Of a DNA stretch of 64,000 nucleotides, positions 45,392-55,463 are shown one piece after another (within the stretch, counting starts at the first letter, position 1; every line of letters begins with the position of its first letter). The stretch is taken from NCBI RefSeq assembly GCF_004519335.1, contig NZ_SOZD01000002.1:434001-498000 (forward strand), read 5' to 3'. The position numbers and the translations under genes were made by a program. The notes beneath the pieces were generated by a model, which saw nothing but the letters and a program-made list of their open reading frames with translations, searched no databases and was not told where the DNA came from. Source of the stretch: Jiella endophytica (GTDB lineage Bacteria; Pseudomonadota; Alphaproteobacteria; Rhizobiales; Rhizobiaceae).

Positions 45392-46067
45392 GAGATGCCG
45401 GTCCTGTTTGCAATGCATCGGGGGCGGGATTCCGCTTCGAACATCGCCGGCAAAGTCAAATAAATGCTTAAGTCGCCAACATCTTCATTCATACATCAAT
45501 AGTATATTTCGATACGCTGACAAGAAGACAATCATCGAACGGAATTTTGTTTGCTGAACTTATAGGATTTCAGAGAGATGATGTCTGTCACTGAGAACGG
45601 CGGGCAGAGCAGGGAAATCATCGACGATCGGCGCCGATCGCACGACGGGTCGGAGCACGACGGATCAAAAAAACGAATGGGACCGATGAAAGGGGGCCAA
45701 TTGGCCCGGCGCATGCGGCAGCAAACGAGCGATGCGTCCTTCGAGACGCCAGCGGCATCGGCCCAGAAATCGGAATCGATCTTCCAAAAAGAACGATGCG
45801 TAAATGTAATCAGAGACGGCGTTATCGGCGCGCGTCAATCAACGCGCAGCGTTGCAGAGGCCGCGTCATGGCTCTGGGGGCCGCGCGTTCCGTCGGCCGA
45901 CAGTGGTTTCGATCTTCGGGCCGACGCTGCCAGCAATGCAATGCAGCAGCGGTTGCTTGGGGAACCGCGGGACCCAACGTCCGGGTCAGGTCTACCGGAC
46001 AATCCTTCGGTCGCGGCCGAGCGGCCGCACCGGGGACATCATGGGCATGCTTTGACGAGTGCGGCGA
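45392..46067. other. Low-GC intergenic region upstream of the interrupted chemoreceptor gene
   Basis: 676 bases. The part from 45440 to 45580 is strongly AT-rich. I find no convincing gene. A 213-codon plus-strand frame (45578-46219) runs antisense through the DUF3563 gene and has arginine/serine-rich composition, so I regard it as non-coding. Confidence 0.5.
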
Positions 46068-46226
46068 TCAGTAGATGTTGCGCGGCGAGCGGAACAGGCC
46101 GCTATCGATCTCGCGCTGGCGACGCTCGAGGTCGACGAGCGAAACGGACTGGTCGAGATAGTTACGCTCGCGGTTCTGGCGGCTGTCGGAACCGAGGATC
46201 GACCGGAGCTTCTTGGTGAACTTCAT
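46068..46226 (-). CDS. DUF3563 family small protein
   Basis: 52 aa, MKFTKKLRSILGSDSRQNRE and then RNYLDQSVSLVDLERRQREI with DSGLFRSPRNIY to the end. The central YLDQSVSLVDLERRQREID block is the DUF3563 signature, a family of very short proteins in Alpha- and Betaproteobacteria. There is no signal peptide; the N-terminus is basic and amphipathic. A strong ribosome binding site (AAGGAGAAAAGCC) precedes the ATG. The function is unknown. It lies upstream of an inverted repeat and is transcribed away from katA's 3' end in the same strand direction. Confidence 0.9.
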   Translation of the reverse strand: MKFTKKLRSILGSDSRQNRERNYLDQSVSLVDLERRQREIDSGLFRSPRNIY

Positions 46227-46263
46227 GGCTTTTCTCCTTGACTGGCCATGAATCTAATATCGA

Positions 46264-46278
46264 TGCTGCATTGCAGCA
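46264..46278. promoter_or_regulatory. TGCTGCA-T-TGCAGCA dyad upstream of DUF3563 gene
   Basis: Perfect 7-base arms around one base, 38 bases upstream of the DUF3563 start. The position and symmetry fit an operator or a promoter-proximal site. The factor is unknown. Confidence 0.4.
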
Positions 46279-46391
46279 ATCGGGCCTGCCGCAACGCTGC
46301 CATGCACCGATCCGTCACCCGCTTCTGGTGATCGCTTAGCGAAATCTCAATCTTTGCCGCGTCGGCGTGCCCCAGACACGGCGCATGAAAC

Positions 46392-46427
46392 GACGAAGGG
46401 CCGGAGCAGATGCCCCGGCCCTTCGTC
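46392..46427 (-). terminator. Strong hairpin downstream of katA
   Basis: A 13-bp perfect stem (GACGAAGGGCCGG with CCGGCCCTTCGTC) closes a 10-base loop, 68 bases after the katA stop. On the minus strand it is followed by GTTTC, not a long T run. It is very stable, so termination or 3'-end protection is likely. Confidence 0.6.
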
Positions 46428-46494
46428 TGCAACTGCCAGCCCGGCCCGCTGCGAAGGCCCTTTCGGGTTTCGCGAAACGGGCCGGCCGAGCCGA

Positions 46495-48054
46495 TTATTC
46501 GGCAGCCTGCGGACGGTTGCCCGCGGCATTGCCTTCGGTCTGCTGCGGCGTCGCGTCGGTGACCGGATGCGAGTTCGGCATGTAGCCGGCCGCCTCGTTG
46601 GCCTCGTTCCATGCCGCGCGCACGCCGGCCTCGTAGTCCGGATGCACCTGCTTCAGATGGCCGAACCAGCGCTCGGCGATCATCGAGGGAATGCCGGCCA
46701 TGGCGCCGCCCATGTTCTTGTAGAGGCGCTGGCGCTGCTCTTCGTCCATGACCTTCATCACCAGCGCGCGCGGCTGGCTGTAGTCGTCATAGCCGACGCG
46801 ATGGTCGTAGCGGGCCGCATCGCCGGAGATCCGCAGCGCCGGTTCCTGAGCCGTGCGATCCTCGACCGCTGCGCCCTGATCGCCATAGGAGTTCGGCTCG
46901 TAATAGGCGTTCTCGTTGCCGGTGCGGACGCCGCCATAGACGTTCATGGTGCCGTCCTTGTGGTAGTTCAGCACCTCGACGCGCGGCCGATTGACCGGGA
47001 TCGTCTCGTAATGGGTGCCGAGGCGGTAGCGGTGCGCGTCGGCATAGGAGAAGATCCGCCCCTGCAGCATCTTGTCCGGCGACCAGGAAATGCCCGGCAC
47101 GATGTTCGACGGCGAGAAGGCGGCGTTCTCGATCTCGGCGAAATAGTTGTCCGGATTGCGGTTCAGCTCGAAATAGCCGACGTCGATCATCGGGAACTGG
47201 TCGTGCGGCCAGACCTTGGTCAGGTCGAACGGATTGAAGTCGCACTTCTCGGCGTCGAGTTCCGGCATGATCTGGATCTGGAACTTCCAGCGCGGATACT
47301 GGCCGCTCTCGATCGTGTTGAACAGCCGCTCCTGATAGCCCTCGCGCGTCTTGCCGATGATCTCCTCGGCCTCGGCATTGGTGTAGAAGTCGTGGCCCTG
47401 CTGGGTCTTGAAGTGGAACTTCACCCAGTAGCGTTCGCCGGCGTCGTTCCACAGCGAGAAGGTGTGCGAGCCGTAGCCGTTCATGTGCATCGGCGACTGC
47501 GGCAGGCCGCGGTCCGACATCAGGATCGTCACCTGGTGCAGGCTCTCCGGCGACAGCGACCAGAAGTCGAACATCGCCGTTGGCGAGCGCATGTTGGTCT
47601 TCGGATGGCGCTTCTGGGTGTGAATGAAGTCCGGGAACTTGTAGGGATCGCGGACGAAGAACACCGGCGTGTTGTTGCCGACGAGGTCCCAGTTGCCGTC
47701 CTCGGTGTAGAACTTCAGCGCAAAGCCGCGCACGTCACGCTCGTGGTCGGCGGCACCCAGCTCGCCGGCGACCGTCGAGAATCGCGCCAGCATCGGCGTC
47801 TCGGCGCCCGGCTGCAGGCACTTCGCCTTGGTGTAGCGGGAGATGTCCTCGGTGACGACCAGCTTGCCGTGGGCGCCCCAGCCCTTGGCGTGAACGGTGC
47901 GCTCGGGGATGCGCTCGCGGTTCTGATGCGCCAGCTTCTCGATCAGCTGATAGTCCTGCAGGAGGAGCGGACCGCGCTCGCCGGCGGAGATCGAATCCTG
48001 ATTGTTCGGCCACGGCGCGCCGGCCGTCGTGCGTAGGGTGTTGCGATCAGCCAT
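46495..48054 (-). CDS. katA: Haem catalase KatA (monofunctional)
   Basis: 519 aa from ATG 48054 ([15 protein letters not shown]). The distal haem His55 is in [15 protein letters not shown]; the conserved Asn is in [20 protein letters not shown]; and the proximal Tyr region is [15 protein letters not shown]. It matches small-subunit clade-3 catalases. It disproportionates hydrogen peroxide. It is divergent from oxyR across a 138-base gap, the standard rhizobial arrangement, so OxyR control is highly likely. A C-terminal Gln/Ala-rich tail ([18 protein letters not shown]) is longer than usual. Confidence 0.96.
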   Translation of the reverse strand: MADRNTLRTTAGAPWPNNQDSISAGERGPLLLQDYQLIEKLAHQNRERIPERTVHAKGWGAHGKLVVTEDISRYTKAKCLQPGAETPMLARFSTVAGELGAADHERDVRGFALKFYTEDGNWDLVGNNTPVFFVRDPYKFPDFIHTQKRHPKTNMRSPTAMFDFWSLSPESLHQVTILMSDRGLPQSPMHMNGYGSHTFSLWNDAGERYWVKFHFKTQQGHDFYTNAEAEEIIGKTREGYQERLFNTIESGQYPRWKFQIQIMPELDAEKCDFNPFDLTKVWPHDQFPMIDVGYFELNRNPDNYFAEIENAAFSPSNIVPGISWSPDKMLQGRIFSYADAHRYRLGTHYETIPVNRPRVEVLNYHKDGTMNVYGGVRTGNENAYYEPNSYGDQGAAVEDRTAQEPALRISGDAARYDHRVGYDDYSQPRALVMKVMDEEQRQRLYKNMGGAMAGIPSMIAERWFGHLKQVHPDYEAGVRAAWNEANEAAGYMPNSHPVTDATPQQTEGNAAGNRPQAAE

Positions 48055-48192
48055 CAAAGGCCTCCCTCGTCTTCGAGTGCGGCCCGGCGCGATGCGCGGA
48101 CCTTGGAAAAGTTCCAGCCCTTTATGTAGGAACGACCCGATCAGCTCCAATCGTATTTCTTCCTGTTGGCAATCGGGATAACTTATCGGGCC
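48055..48192. promoter_or_regulatory. katA-oxyR divergent regulatory region
   Basis: 138 bases between the two starts. It contains the palindrome GATAA-C-TTATC at 48177-48187, which sits a few bases before the oxyR ATG and could be an autoregulatory half of an OxyR site. A full four-element OxyR site (ATAG-N7-CTAT repeated) is not evident by eye. Confidence 0.5.
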
Positions 48193-49173
48193 ATGTTCAC
48201 CCTTCGCCAGATCCGCTATTTCCAGGCCCTTGCAGAAGCCCGCCACTTCGGCCGCGCGGCCAAGCGCCTCAATATCAGCCAGCCCGCACTTTCAGGCCAG
48301 ATCGCCCAGATGGAGGCGGAGATGCAGGCGGCGCTGTTCCGGCGCGAGCCGTCCGGCGTCTATCTGACCGCCGACGGCGAACTCGTCGCCGAGCGGGTGC
48401 GGCGCATCCTAGCCGAGGTGCGTGAACTCGAAAGTCTTGCCGAAAGGAGCGCCAGCCTCCTCGGCCGGCGCCTCCGGGTCGGCATGATCGCCACCGTCGC
48501 GCCCTATCTCCTGCCGCGGCTGCTGCCGGACCTTTCGGCGGCCTTTCCCGGGCTCGAATGCCAGGTGCGCGAGAGCATCACCGAAAGGCTGCTCGCAGAC
48601 CTTCGCTCCGGCGAGATCGACTGCGCGGTGGTCGCCCTGCCGCTGCCGAGCGAGGAGATGGAGGCCATCGAGACGATCACGCTGTTCGAGGATCCGTTTC
48701 TCCTCGCCGTGCCGGCCGGCGAGGCGGCCAGCCTGCCGAACCCGGTCCCCCCCGAGGCACTTCCCCGCCATCGGATGATCCTTCTCGAGGAAGGCCACTG
48801 CCTGCGCACCCAGGCGCTCGACGTCTGCCGGACGGCGGGCGACCATGAATTTGCAAGCCTCGGCGCAACCAGCCTGACGACGATCCTGCGGATGGTGGCG
48901 GGCGGCCTCGGCGCGACGCTCATCCCGGCGATGGCGGTGTCCGACGAGGCACCGGCGGAGGGCATCGTCGTCCTGCCGCTGGCAAGGCCGGTGCCCTCGC
49001 GCCGGCTCGTGCTGGCCTTCCGGCCGACATCGGTGCGCCGCGGCGACTTCGAGACCTTTGCCGATATCCTCTGCCGCTCGATGCGCCGGATAGAAGGCAC
49101 GCACACCGAGGGAACCGCCAAAAGCCGCAGGAATTCCAGGCCTTCGTCTCACGGCAGGGTGAAGTCGGATTGA
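48193..49173 (+). CDS. oxyR: Hydrogen-peroxide-sensing LysR regulator OxyR
   Basis: 326 aa from ATG 48193. The N-terminal winged helix-turn-helix is [20 protein letters not shown] with [13 protein letters not shown] as recognition segment. The effector domain contains [16 protein letters not shown]: Cys203 and Cys212 are nine residues apart, as Cys199 and Cys208 are in E. coli OxyR, so the redox switch is intact. A serine/arginine-rich C-terminal extension of ~20 residues is non-standard. It is divergent from katA, its expected main target. Confidence 0.95.
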   Translation: MFTLRQIRYFQALAEARHFGRAAKRLNISQPALSGQIAQMEAEMQAALFRREPSGVYLTADGELVAERVRRILAEVRELESLAERSASLLGRRLRVGMIATVAPYLLPRLLPDLSAAFPGLECQVRESITERLLADLRSGEIDCAVVALPLPSEEMEAIETITLFEDPFLLAVPAGEAASLPNPVPPEALPRHRMILLEEGHCLRTQALDVCRTAGDHEFASLGATSLTTILRMVAGGLGATLIPAMAVSDEAPAEGIVVLPLARPVPSRRLVLAFRPTSVRRGDFETFADILCRSMRRIEGTHTEGTAKSRRNSRPSSHGRVKSD

Positions 49174-49292
49174 CCTTGGCCGCCCTCTTGCCCGCCGCAG
49201 AGCGCCCCATATCGAGGCAGAGGACAGGGCCGTCACCGCCACGCCGGAGCTCCGGCACGCGGTCCTGGCGATCCGCCATTCGAGGAAGCAAG

Positions 49293-50438
49293 ATGATCAA
49301 GCCTTCACGCCTTTCGGCAATCGCCGCGCCGCTCGCCGGTGCCCTTTTCGCCGCTTTGCCGGCGGCGGCACAGTCGACCGTCGAAAGTTCGGCGGGCTCC
49401 GCCATCCGGGTCGAGCCGGTCGCCGAATTCGACGAGCCCTGGGCGATGACCTTCCTGCCCGACGGCTCGATGCTGGTCACCGAGCAGGCCGGCACCCTGT
49501 TGCACGTCAGCGCCGACGGCAGCGGCAAGACCCCGGTCGCCGGCGTTCCCGCCGTCGCCTATGGCGGCCAGGGCGGCCTCGGCGACGTAGTGCTGCATCC
49601 CGACTTTGCCGAAAACGGCCTCGTCTATCTCTCATTCGCCGAGGCCGGCGAAGGCGGCCAGGGTGCGGCGGTCGCCCGCGGCAAGCTCGTCACCAGCGGA
49701 GAGCGGCCGCAGATCGAGGGGCTAAAGGTGATCTGGCGCCAGCAGCCGAAGGTCTCCGGCGAGGGCCACTATTCCCATCGCCTCGCCTTTTCGCCGGACG
49801 GCATGCTGTTCGTCACCTCCGGCGAACGCCAGAAGAAGCAGCCGGCCCAACGCATGGACAGCAATCTCGGCAAGGTGATCCGGCTGCATGACGACGGCGC
49901 GGTTCCGGGCGACAACCCGTTCCAGGACGACGGCGAGCTCGCCAGACAATTCTGGACCGTCGGCCACCGCAACATGCTTGGCATCGCCTTCGACGCCGAC
50001 GGCAAGCTCTGGGTCCACGAAATGGGCCCGCGCGGCGGCGACGAGCTGAACCTCATCGAGCGGGGCGACAACTATGGCTGGCCGGTCGTCTCGAACGGCA
50101 TCAACTACGACGGCAGCCCTATCCCCGATCACGACGCCCGGCCGGAGTTCAACGCGCCGGAAGTGTCATGGACGCCAGTCATCGCGCCGGCCGGCTTCGT
50201 CATTTACGACGGCGAAACCTTCCCCAACTGGAAGGGCGACGGCTTCATCGGCGGCCTGAGGAGCCAGGCGCTCGTCCATGTCAGCCTCGACGGCGACAGC
50301 GCCAGCGAGATCGAGCGCTTCGACATGGGAAGCCGCATCCGCGAGGTCGAACAGGGGCCGGACGGGGCGCTCTGGCTGCTCGAGGACGGCTCGGGCGGCC
50401 GGCTCCTGAAGCTGACGCCGGCCGAAGCCGACGGCTGA
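49293..50438 (+). CDS. PQQ-dependent aldose sugar dehydrogenase family protein (periplasmic)
   Basis: 381 aa with a signal peptide ([20 protein letters not shown], cut near AAA-QS). The rest is a soluble glucose dehydrogenase / YliI-like beta-propeller: [52 protein letters not shown] (His of the PQQ site), [35 protein letters not shown]. It would oxidise aldoses in the periplasm with PQQ. No pqq genes are in the window. It starts 120 bases after oxyR in the same direction. Confidence 0.9.
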   Translation: MIKPSRLSAIAAPLAGALFAALPAAAQSTVESSAGSAIRVEPVAEFDEPWAMTFLPDGSMLVTEQAGTLLHVSADGSGKTPVAGVPAVAYGGQGGLGDVVLHPDFAENGLVYLSFAEAGEGGQGAAVARGKLVTSGERPQIEGLKVIWRQQPKVSGEGHYSHRLAFSPDGMLFVTSGERQKKQPAQRMDSNLGKVIRLHDDGAVPGDNPFQDDGELARQFWTVGHRNMLGIAFDADGKLWVHEMGPRGGDELNLIERGDNYGWPVVSNGINYDGSPIPDHDARPEFNAPEVSWTPVIAPAGFVIYDGETFPNWKGDGFIGGLRSQALVHVSLDGDSASEIERFDMGSRIREVEQGPDGALWLLEDGSGGRLLKLTPAEADG

Positions 50439-50491
50439 GCCAGGCGTCGAGAACGGGGAGACGGCGCCGGAACGGGCGCCGCCCCTCGCGT

Positions 50492-51991
50492 TTAGTTACC
50501 CGGATAGTTCGGGCTTTCGCGGGTGATCGTCACGTCGTGAGGGTGGCTTTCGCGAAGGCCGGCATTGGAGATACGGATGAAGCGCGCCTTCGTCCGCAGT
50601 TCCTCGAGATTGGCCGCGCCGACATAGCCCATCGCCGCCTTCAGGCCGCCGGCGAGCTGGTGCAGCACCGCCGCCACCTGGCCCTTGTAGGCGACCTGCC
50701 CCTCGATGCCCTCGGGAACGAGCTTCAGCGTGTCCCGCACCTCGGCCTGGAAGTAGCGATCGGCCGAGCCGCGGGCCATGGCGCCGACCGAGCCCATGCC
50801 GCGATAGGCTTTGAAGGACCGGCCCTGGTGCAGATAGATCTCGCCGGGGCTCTCGTCGGTGCCGGCGAGCAGCGAGCCGACCATGGCGGCCGAGGCTCCC
50901 GCCGCCAGCGCCTTGGCGATGTCGCCGGAAAACTTGATGCCGCCATCGGCGACGATCGGGATGCCGGCTTTGTCGGCGGCTTCCGCCGCGCTCATGATCG
51001 CCGAAAGCTGCGGCATGCCGACGCCGGCGACGACGCGGGTGGTGCAGATCGACCCCGGTCCGATGCCGACCTTGACGCCATCGGCGCCGGCGTCGATCAG
51101 CGCCTTGGTGCCGTCGGCCGTCGCCACGTTGCCGGCGATGATCTGAACGTTGTTGGAGATCCGCCGCGCCCGCGCCACCGCGTCGAGCACGCGCTGGGAA
51201 TGGCCGTGGGCGGTGTCGATGACGAGGAGATCGACACCGGCGTCGATCAGCCGCTCGGCCCGCTCGAAGCCGTCGTCGCCGACCGAGGTCGCCGCCGCCG
51301 CCAGGAGGCGGCCCTGGAGGTCCTTGGCGGCATTCGGATTGAGCTGCGACTTCTCGATATCCTTGACGGTGATCAGGCCGATGCACTGGTCGTCGGCGTC
51401 GACCACCACCAGCTTCTCGATCCGGTGCTGGTGCAACAGGCGCTTGGCCTCTTCCTGATCGACCGATTCGCGCACCGTGACGAGGCCGCGCTTGGTCATC
51501 AGCTCGGCGATCGGCTGGCGGTCGTCGGTGGCAAAGCGCACGTCGCGATTGGTCAGGATACCGACGAGGCGGCCGCGGGTCTGGCCGCCGGCGCCGCCGT
51601 TCTCGACCACCGGAATGCCCGAGATGTGATGGGCTGCCATCAGCGCCCGGGCGTCGCCGAGGGTCGCGTCCGGCCCGATGGTCACCGGATTGACCACCAT
51701 GCCGCTCTCGAACTTCTTGACCTGCCGGACCTCCTCGGCCTGCTCGGTCGGCGTCAGGTTGCGATGGATGACGCCGATGCCGCCGGCCTGGGCCATGGCG
51801 ATGGCGAGCCGCGATTCGGTGACGGTGTCCATCGCCGCCGAAATGATCGGCAGGTTGAGCTCCAGAGTCCGGGTGATCCTGGTGCGGATGCTGGTCTGGT
51901 TCGGCATGACTTCCGAGTGGCCGGGCTGCAGGAGCACGTCGTCGAAGGTGAGCGCCGTCGCGCCGGTCGGGGTTTCGATGATCTCGGCCAT
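50492..51991 (-). CDS. guaB: Inosine-5'-monophosphate dehydrogenase
   Basis: 499 aa from ATG 51991 ([20 protein letters not shown]). It oxidises IMP to XMP, the committed step to GMP. The catalytic loop is [17 protein letters not shown] with the nucleophilic Cys; [19 protein letters not shown] and [13 protein letters not shown] are the substrate/K+ site; two CBS domains occupy about residues 95-215. The flap [18 protein letters not shown] is intact. Convergent with the sugar dehydrogenase. Confidence 0.97.
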   Translation of the reverse strand: MAEIIETPTGATALTFDDVLLQPGHSEVMPNQTSIRTRITRTLELNLPIISAAMDTVTESRLAIAMAQAGGIGVIHRNLTPTEQAEEVRQVKKFESGMVVNPVTIGPDATLGDARALMAAHHISGIPVVENGGAGGQTRGRLVGILTNRDVRFATDDRQPIAELMTKRGLVTVRESVDQEEAKRLLHQHRIEKLVVVDADDQCIGLITVKDIEKSQLNPNAAKDLQGRLLAAAATSVGDDGFERAERLIDAGVDLLVIDTAHGHSQRVLDAVARARRISNNVQIIAGNVATADGTKALIDAGADGVKVGIGPGSICTTRVVAGVGMPQLSAIMSAAEAADKAGIPIVADGGIKFSGDIAKALAAGASAAMVGSLLAGTDESPGEIYLHQGRSFKAYRGMGSVGAMARGSADRYFQAEVRDTLKLVPEGIEGQVAYKGQVAAVLHQLAGGLKAAMGYVGAANLEELRTKARFIRISNAGLRESHPHDVTITRESPNYPGN

Positions 51992-52282
51992 GCCATGCCT
52001 CCGGGGAAAGGCGGCGCTTTCGCAGCGCGTCAAAAGGGATGGCAAGGGCTGCTACCACGCGATCATGACAATGGGAAGCAGGCCGTCGCGAGAAGTCGCC
52101 ACGAAGAGGTCGTACGACGGGCAGGAACGGCGCGCCCTCCGGCGACACAGCGTTCGACGATCGATCCCCGAGCCCGTCCCTGCTGGCCACCGGCGGCAGC
52201 TTCTGGCAATCAGGCGCCAACGTCACAGGCCCGGCGCGCCGGTCCGAGAGGGTCGCCGCGGCGGGCGTCAGGAAGACAGGCC

Positions 52283-53134
<852 letters not shown>

Positions 53135-53156
53135 CGGAAACGAGGTTTGGGAAGAG

Positions 53157-53232
53157 TGGTGCCCAGGGGTGGAATCGAACCACCGACACTGCGATTTTCA
53201 GTCGCATGCTCTACCAACTGAGCTACCTGGGC
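53157..53232 (-). tRNA. tRNA-Phe (anticodon GAA)
   Basis: 76 nt on the minus strand: acceptor stem GCCCAGG/CCTGGGC with discriminator A, D-arm TAGCTCAGTTGGTAGAGCA, anticodon stem TGCGA/TCGCA around loop CTGAAAA (anticodon GAA), and T-arm GGTGGTTCGATTCCACC. The 3' CCA is genome-encoded. It sits between purU and the HAD gene with no integrase next to it. Confidence 0.98.
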
Positions 53233-53455
53233 GCCGCCGCCGGGGATCGCTTACAGCGCTCTGCAAGACCGTTCCGGCGGGAGTGGCGGCCTTATAGAAA
53301 AGCTCGCCGCGCCTGTCCAGCGGCAATCCTCCTCGCCGGCAGGAGTTTTGCGATTTCGTGATAGGCGCATGCCTCTCATGCGGCAGGCGGGCATGGAAGG
53401 GCCGGCCGCAAAGGCTATTTCCGCTGCTGCCAGCCCTTTTCAATCGGAGGCCTCG

Positions 53456-54127
53456 ATGCGCCAGCGACCCGCCTTCCTGTTCGACCTCGACGGCACGCTG
53501 GTCGATAGCGTCTATCAGCATGTCCTCTCCTGGAAGGACGCCCTCGACGCCGAGGGCATCACGCTCTCGGTCTGGCGCATCCACCGCAAGATCGGCATGA
53601 GCGGCGGGCTGTTCACCAACCAGCTGCTGCGCGAGATCGGCGAGGAGATCACCGAGGAAAAGCGCGAGCGGCTGCGCCAGGCCCATGCCGAGGCCTACAG
53701 GACCCATTCCAAGAGCGTCGTGCCGCTGCCCGGCGCCCGCGAACTCCTCGATACGCTGACGCGGGAGAAACTCGCCTGGGCGATCGCGACCTCGGGGCGG
53801 ATGGAAACGGCGAAGCACAATCTCGACCGCCTGGGCGTCGATCCGGACCAGGTGCCAGTCGTGACCCGCGACGCCGTCACCTTTGCCAAGCCCGAGCCGG
53901 ACCTCTTCATCGCCGCGGCGGAACGGCTCGGCGTGCCGACGGAAGGGGCAATGGTCGTCGGCGATTCGATCTGGGACATGCTGGCGGCCCAGCGCTGCCG
54001 GGCGCTCGGCGTCGGGCTGCTCTCAGGCGGCTACGGCGGCGAGGAGCTGGAGCGGGCCGGCGCCTTCCGCGTCTACGAAGACCCGGCCGGCATGCTCGAC
54101 CATCTCGACGAGGTCGGCGGCCGCTGA
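53456..54127 (+). CDS. HAD-superfamily phosphatase (phosphoglycolate-phosphatase-like)
   Basis: 223 aa from ATG 53456, preceded by CGGAGG. Motif I is FLFDLDGTLVDS (nucleophile Asp and acid Asp), motif II ATSGRMET, the Lys of motif III in FAKPEPDLF, and motif IV VVGDSIWDMLAAQRC. The helical cap (subtype C1) spans about residues 18-85. It acts on a small phosphorylated substrate that cannot be named from the sequence. Single gene. Confidence 0.9.
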   Translation: MRQRPAFLFDLDGTLVDSVYQHVLSWKDALDAEGITLSVWRIHRKIGMSGGLFTNQLLREIGEEITEEKRERLRQAHAEAYRTHSKSVVPLPGARELLDTLTREKLAWAIATSGRMETAKHNLDRLGVDPDQVPVVTRDAVTFAKPEPDLFIAAAERLGVPTEGAMVVGDSIWDMLAAQRCRALGVGLLSGGYGGEELERAGAFRVYEDPAGMLDHLDEVGGR

Positions 54128-54216
54128 GGCTCCGCTACGGTCGGGAGAAGCAAACCCTCGCCGGGTAGCCATCGATCCGTTCGCGTTCCGCCGGCGATCG
54201 CTTGCGTCTCGTCCGA

Positions 54217-55212
54217 TCAGGCGACGCCGAGGCGCAGCAGATCGTGCAGATGAACGATGCCGACCGGCCGGCCTTCGCGCACCACCATCACGGCGGTGAT
54301 GTTGCGGGTGTTGATCATCTCCAGCGCCGCGACGGCGAGCGTATCGGGCCGGATGGTCTTCGGATCGGCGGTCATCACCTGATCGACGGTGCGGGCGAGC
54401 AGCCCGGGGTCGAGATGGCGACGAAGGTCGCCGTCGGTGATGATGCCCTTCAGGCGGCCATCCTCGCCGATCACGCCGACGCAGCCAAAGCCCTTGCGCG
54501 ACATGGTGATGATCGCCTCGGACATCATCGTGCCTGAGGCGACCAGCGGCATCGCCTCGCCGGTATGCATGATGTCGGCGACGTGCTTCAGGCTGGCGCC
54601 CAGCTGGCCGCCGGGATGAAAGACATGGAAGTCGTCCGGGGTGAAGCCGCGGCGCTCCAGCAGCGCAACGGCGAGCGCGTCGCCCATCACCAGCTGCATG
54701 GTCGAGGACGAGGTCGGCGCGAGGCCGAGCGGGCAGGCCTCGACCACCCGCGGCAGGATGAGCGTCACGTCCGCCTCGCGGGCGAGCGTCGAATTCGGCC
54801 GCGAGGTGACTGCGACGAGCGGAATGCGGAAGCGCCGGGAATAGGCGACGATGCCGTGGAGCTCGGCGGTCTCGCCGGACCAGGACATGGCGAGGATCGC
54901 GTCCTCCCGGCCGATCATGCCGAGATCGCCGTGATTGGCCTCGGAAGGGTGGACGAAGAAGGACGGCGTGCCGGTGGAGGCGAAGGTCGCCGCGATCTTC
55001 GAGCCGATATGGCCGCTCTTGCCGACGCCGGTGACGATCAGCCGGCCGCCGACCCCCGCGATGATATCGAGCGCCGCCTCGAAGCTCGCCGCCATGTCGG
55101 TCTTGATCAGCGCCGCCAGTGCCTTCAGAGCCTCGATCTCGGTGTCGATCGTGTGGGCTGCGGAACGCGAGCCGGCATGGTCGCTCGCGGTGGCACTCTT
55201 GGCTACGGACAT
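54217..55212 (-). CDS. kdsD: Arabinose-5-phosphate isomerase (KpsF/GutQ/KdsD family)
   Basis: 331 aa from ATG 55212 (MSVAKSATASDHAG); the frame is open to 55281. A SIS sugar-isomerase domain is followed by two CBS domains. SIS motifs are VTGVGKSGHIGSKIAATFAS, MSWSGETAELHGIV and GLAPTSSSTMQLVMGDA; the active-site His is probably in HPSEANHGDLGMI. It converts ribulose 5-phosphate to arabinose 5-phosphate, the precursor of Kdo for lipopolysaccharide. It converges with the HAD gene and is divergent from the porin-like gene. Confidence 0.95.
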   Translation of the reverse strand: MSVAKSATASDHAGSRSAAHTIDTEIEALKALAALIKTDMAASFEAALDIIAGVGGRLIVTGVGKSGHIGSKIAATFASTGTPSFFVHPSEANHGDLGMIGREDAILAMSWSGETAELHGIVAYSRRFRIPLVAVTSRPNSTLAREADVTLILPRVVEACPLGLAPTSSSTMQLVMGDALAVALLERRGFTPDDFHVFHPGGQLGASLKHVADIMHTGEAMPLVASGTMMSEAIITMSRKGFGCVGVIGEDGRLKGIITDGDLRRHLDPGLLARTVDQVMTADPKTIRPDTLAVAALEMINTRNITAVMVVREGRPVGIVHLHDLLRLGVA

Positions 55213-55463
55213 CGCATTCTTCTCTTCTTGGCCGACACCCGAAGCTTCAGCGGCCAGGGGCATCCGACGATCATCATCCAAATGGCTATCGGCGGCAAAC
55301 GTGACCGCATCGGGACGCTTGCGGCATTCCTGTTTCGCGCAACCACCGGCAGCTAGCTTCTCCGCGAATCAGTGTCCGATTTGCAACAATCGGTCAATGC
55401 CGCTGAAACTCCTGCCGGCTGGCGAAGCCGGCGCGAAACCGACTTGCCGGGCGAAGTGCGACG

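Noticed and set aside
45578-46219. 213-codon plus-strand frame upstream of katA
   Set aside because: Overlaps the well-supported DUF3563 gene in antisense, has Arg/Ser-rich low-quality composition and no ribosome binding site.
49170-49292. Longer N-terminus for the sugar dehydrogenase starting near 49170
   Set aside because: The signal peptide begins at ATG 49293; the upstream extension would hide it and has no homologous character.
53157-53232. tRNA-Phe gene as an integration site of a genomic island
   Set aside because: No integrase and no repeated 3' end of the tRNA are visible in the flanking sequence; neighbours are core genes.
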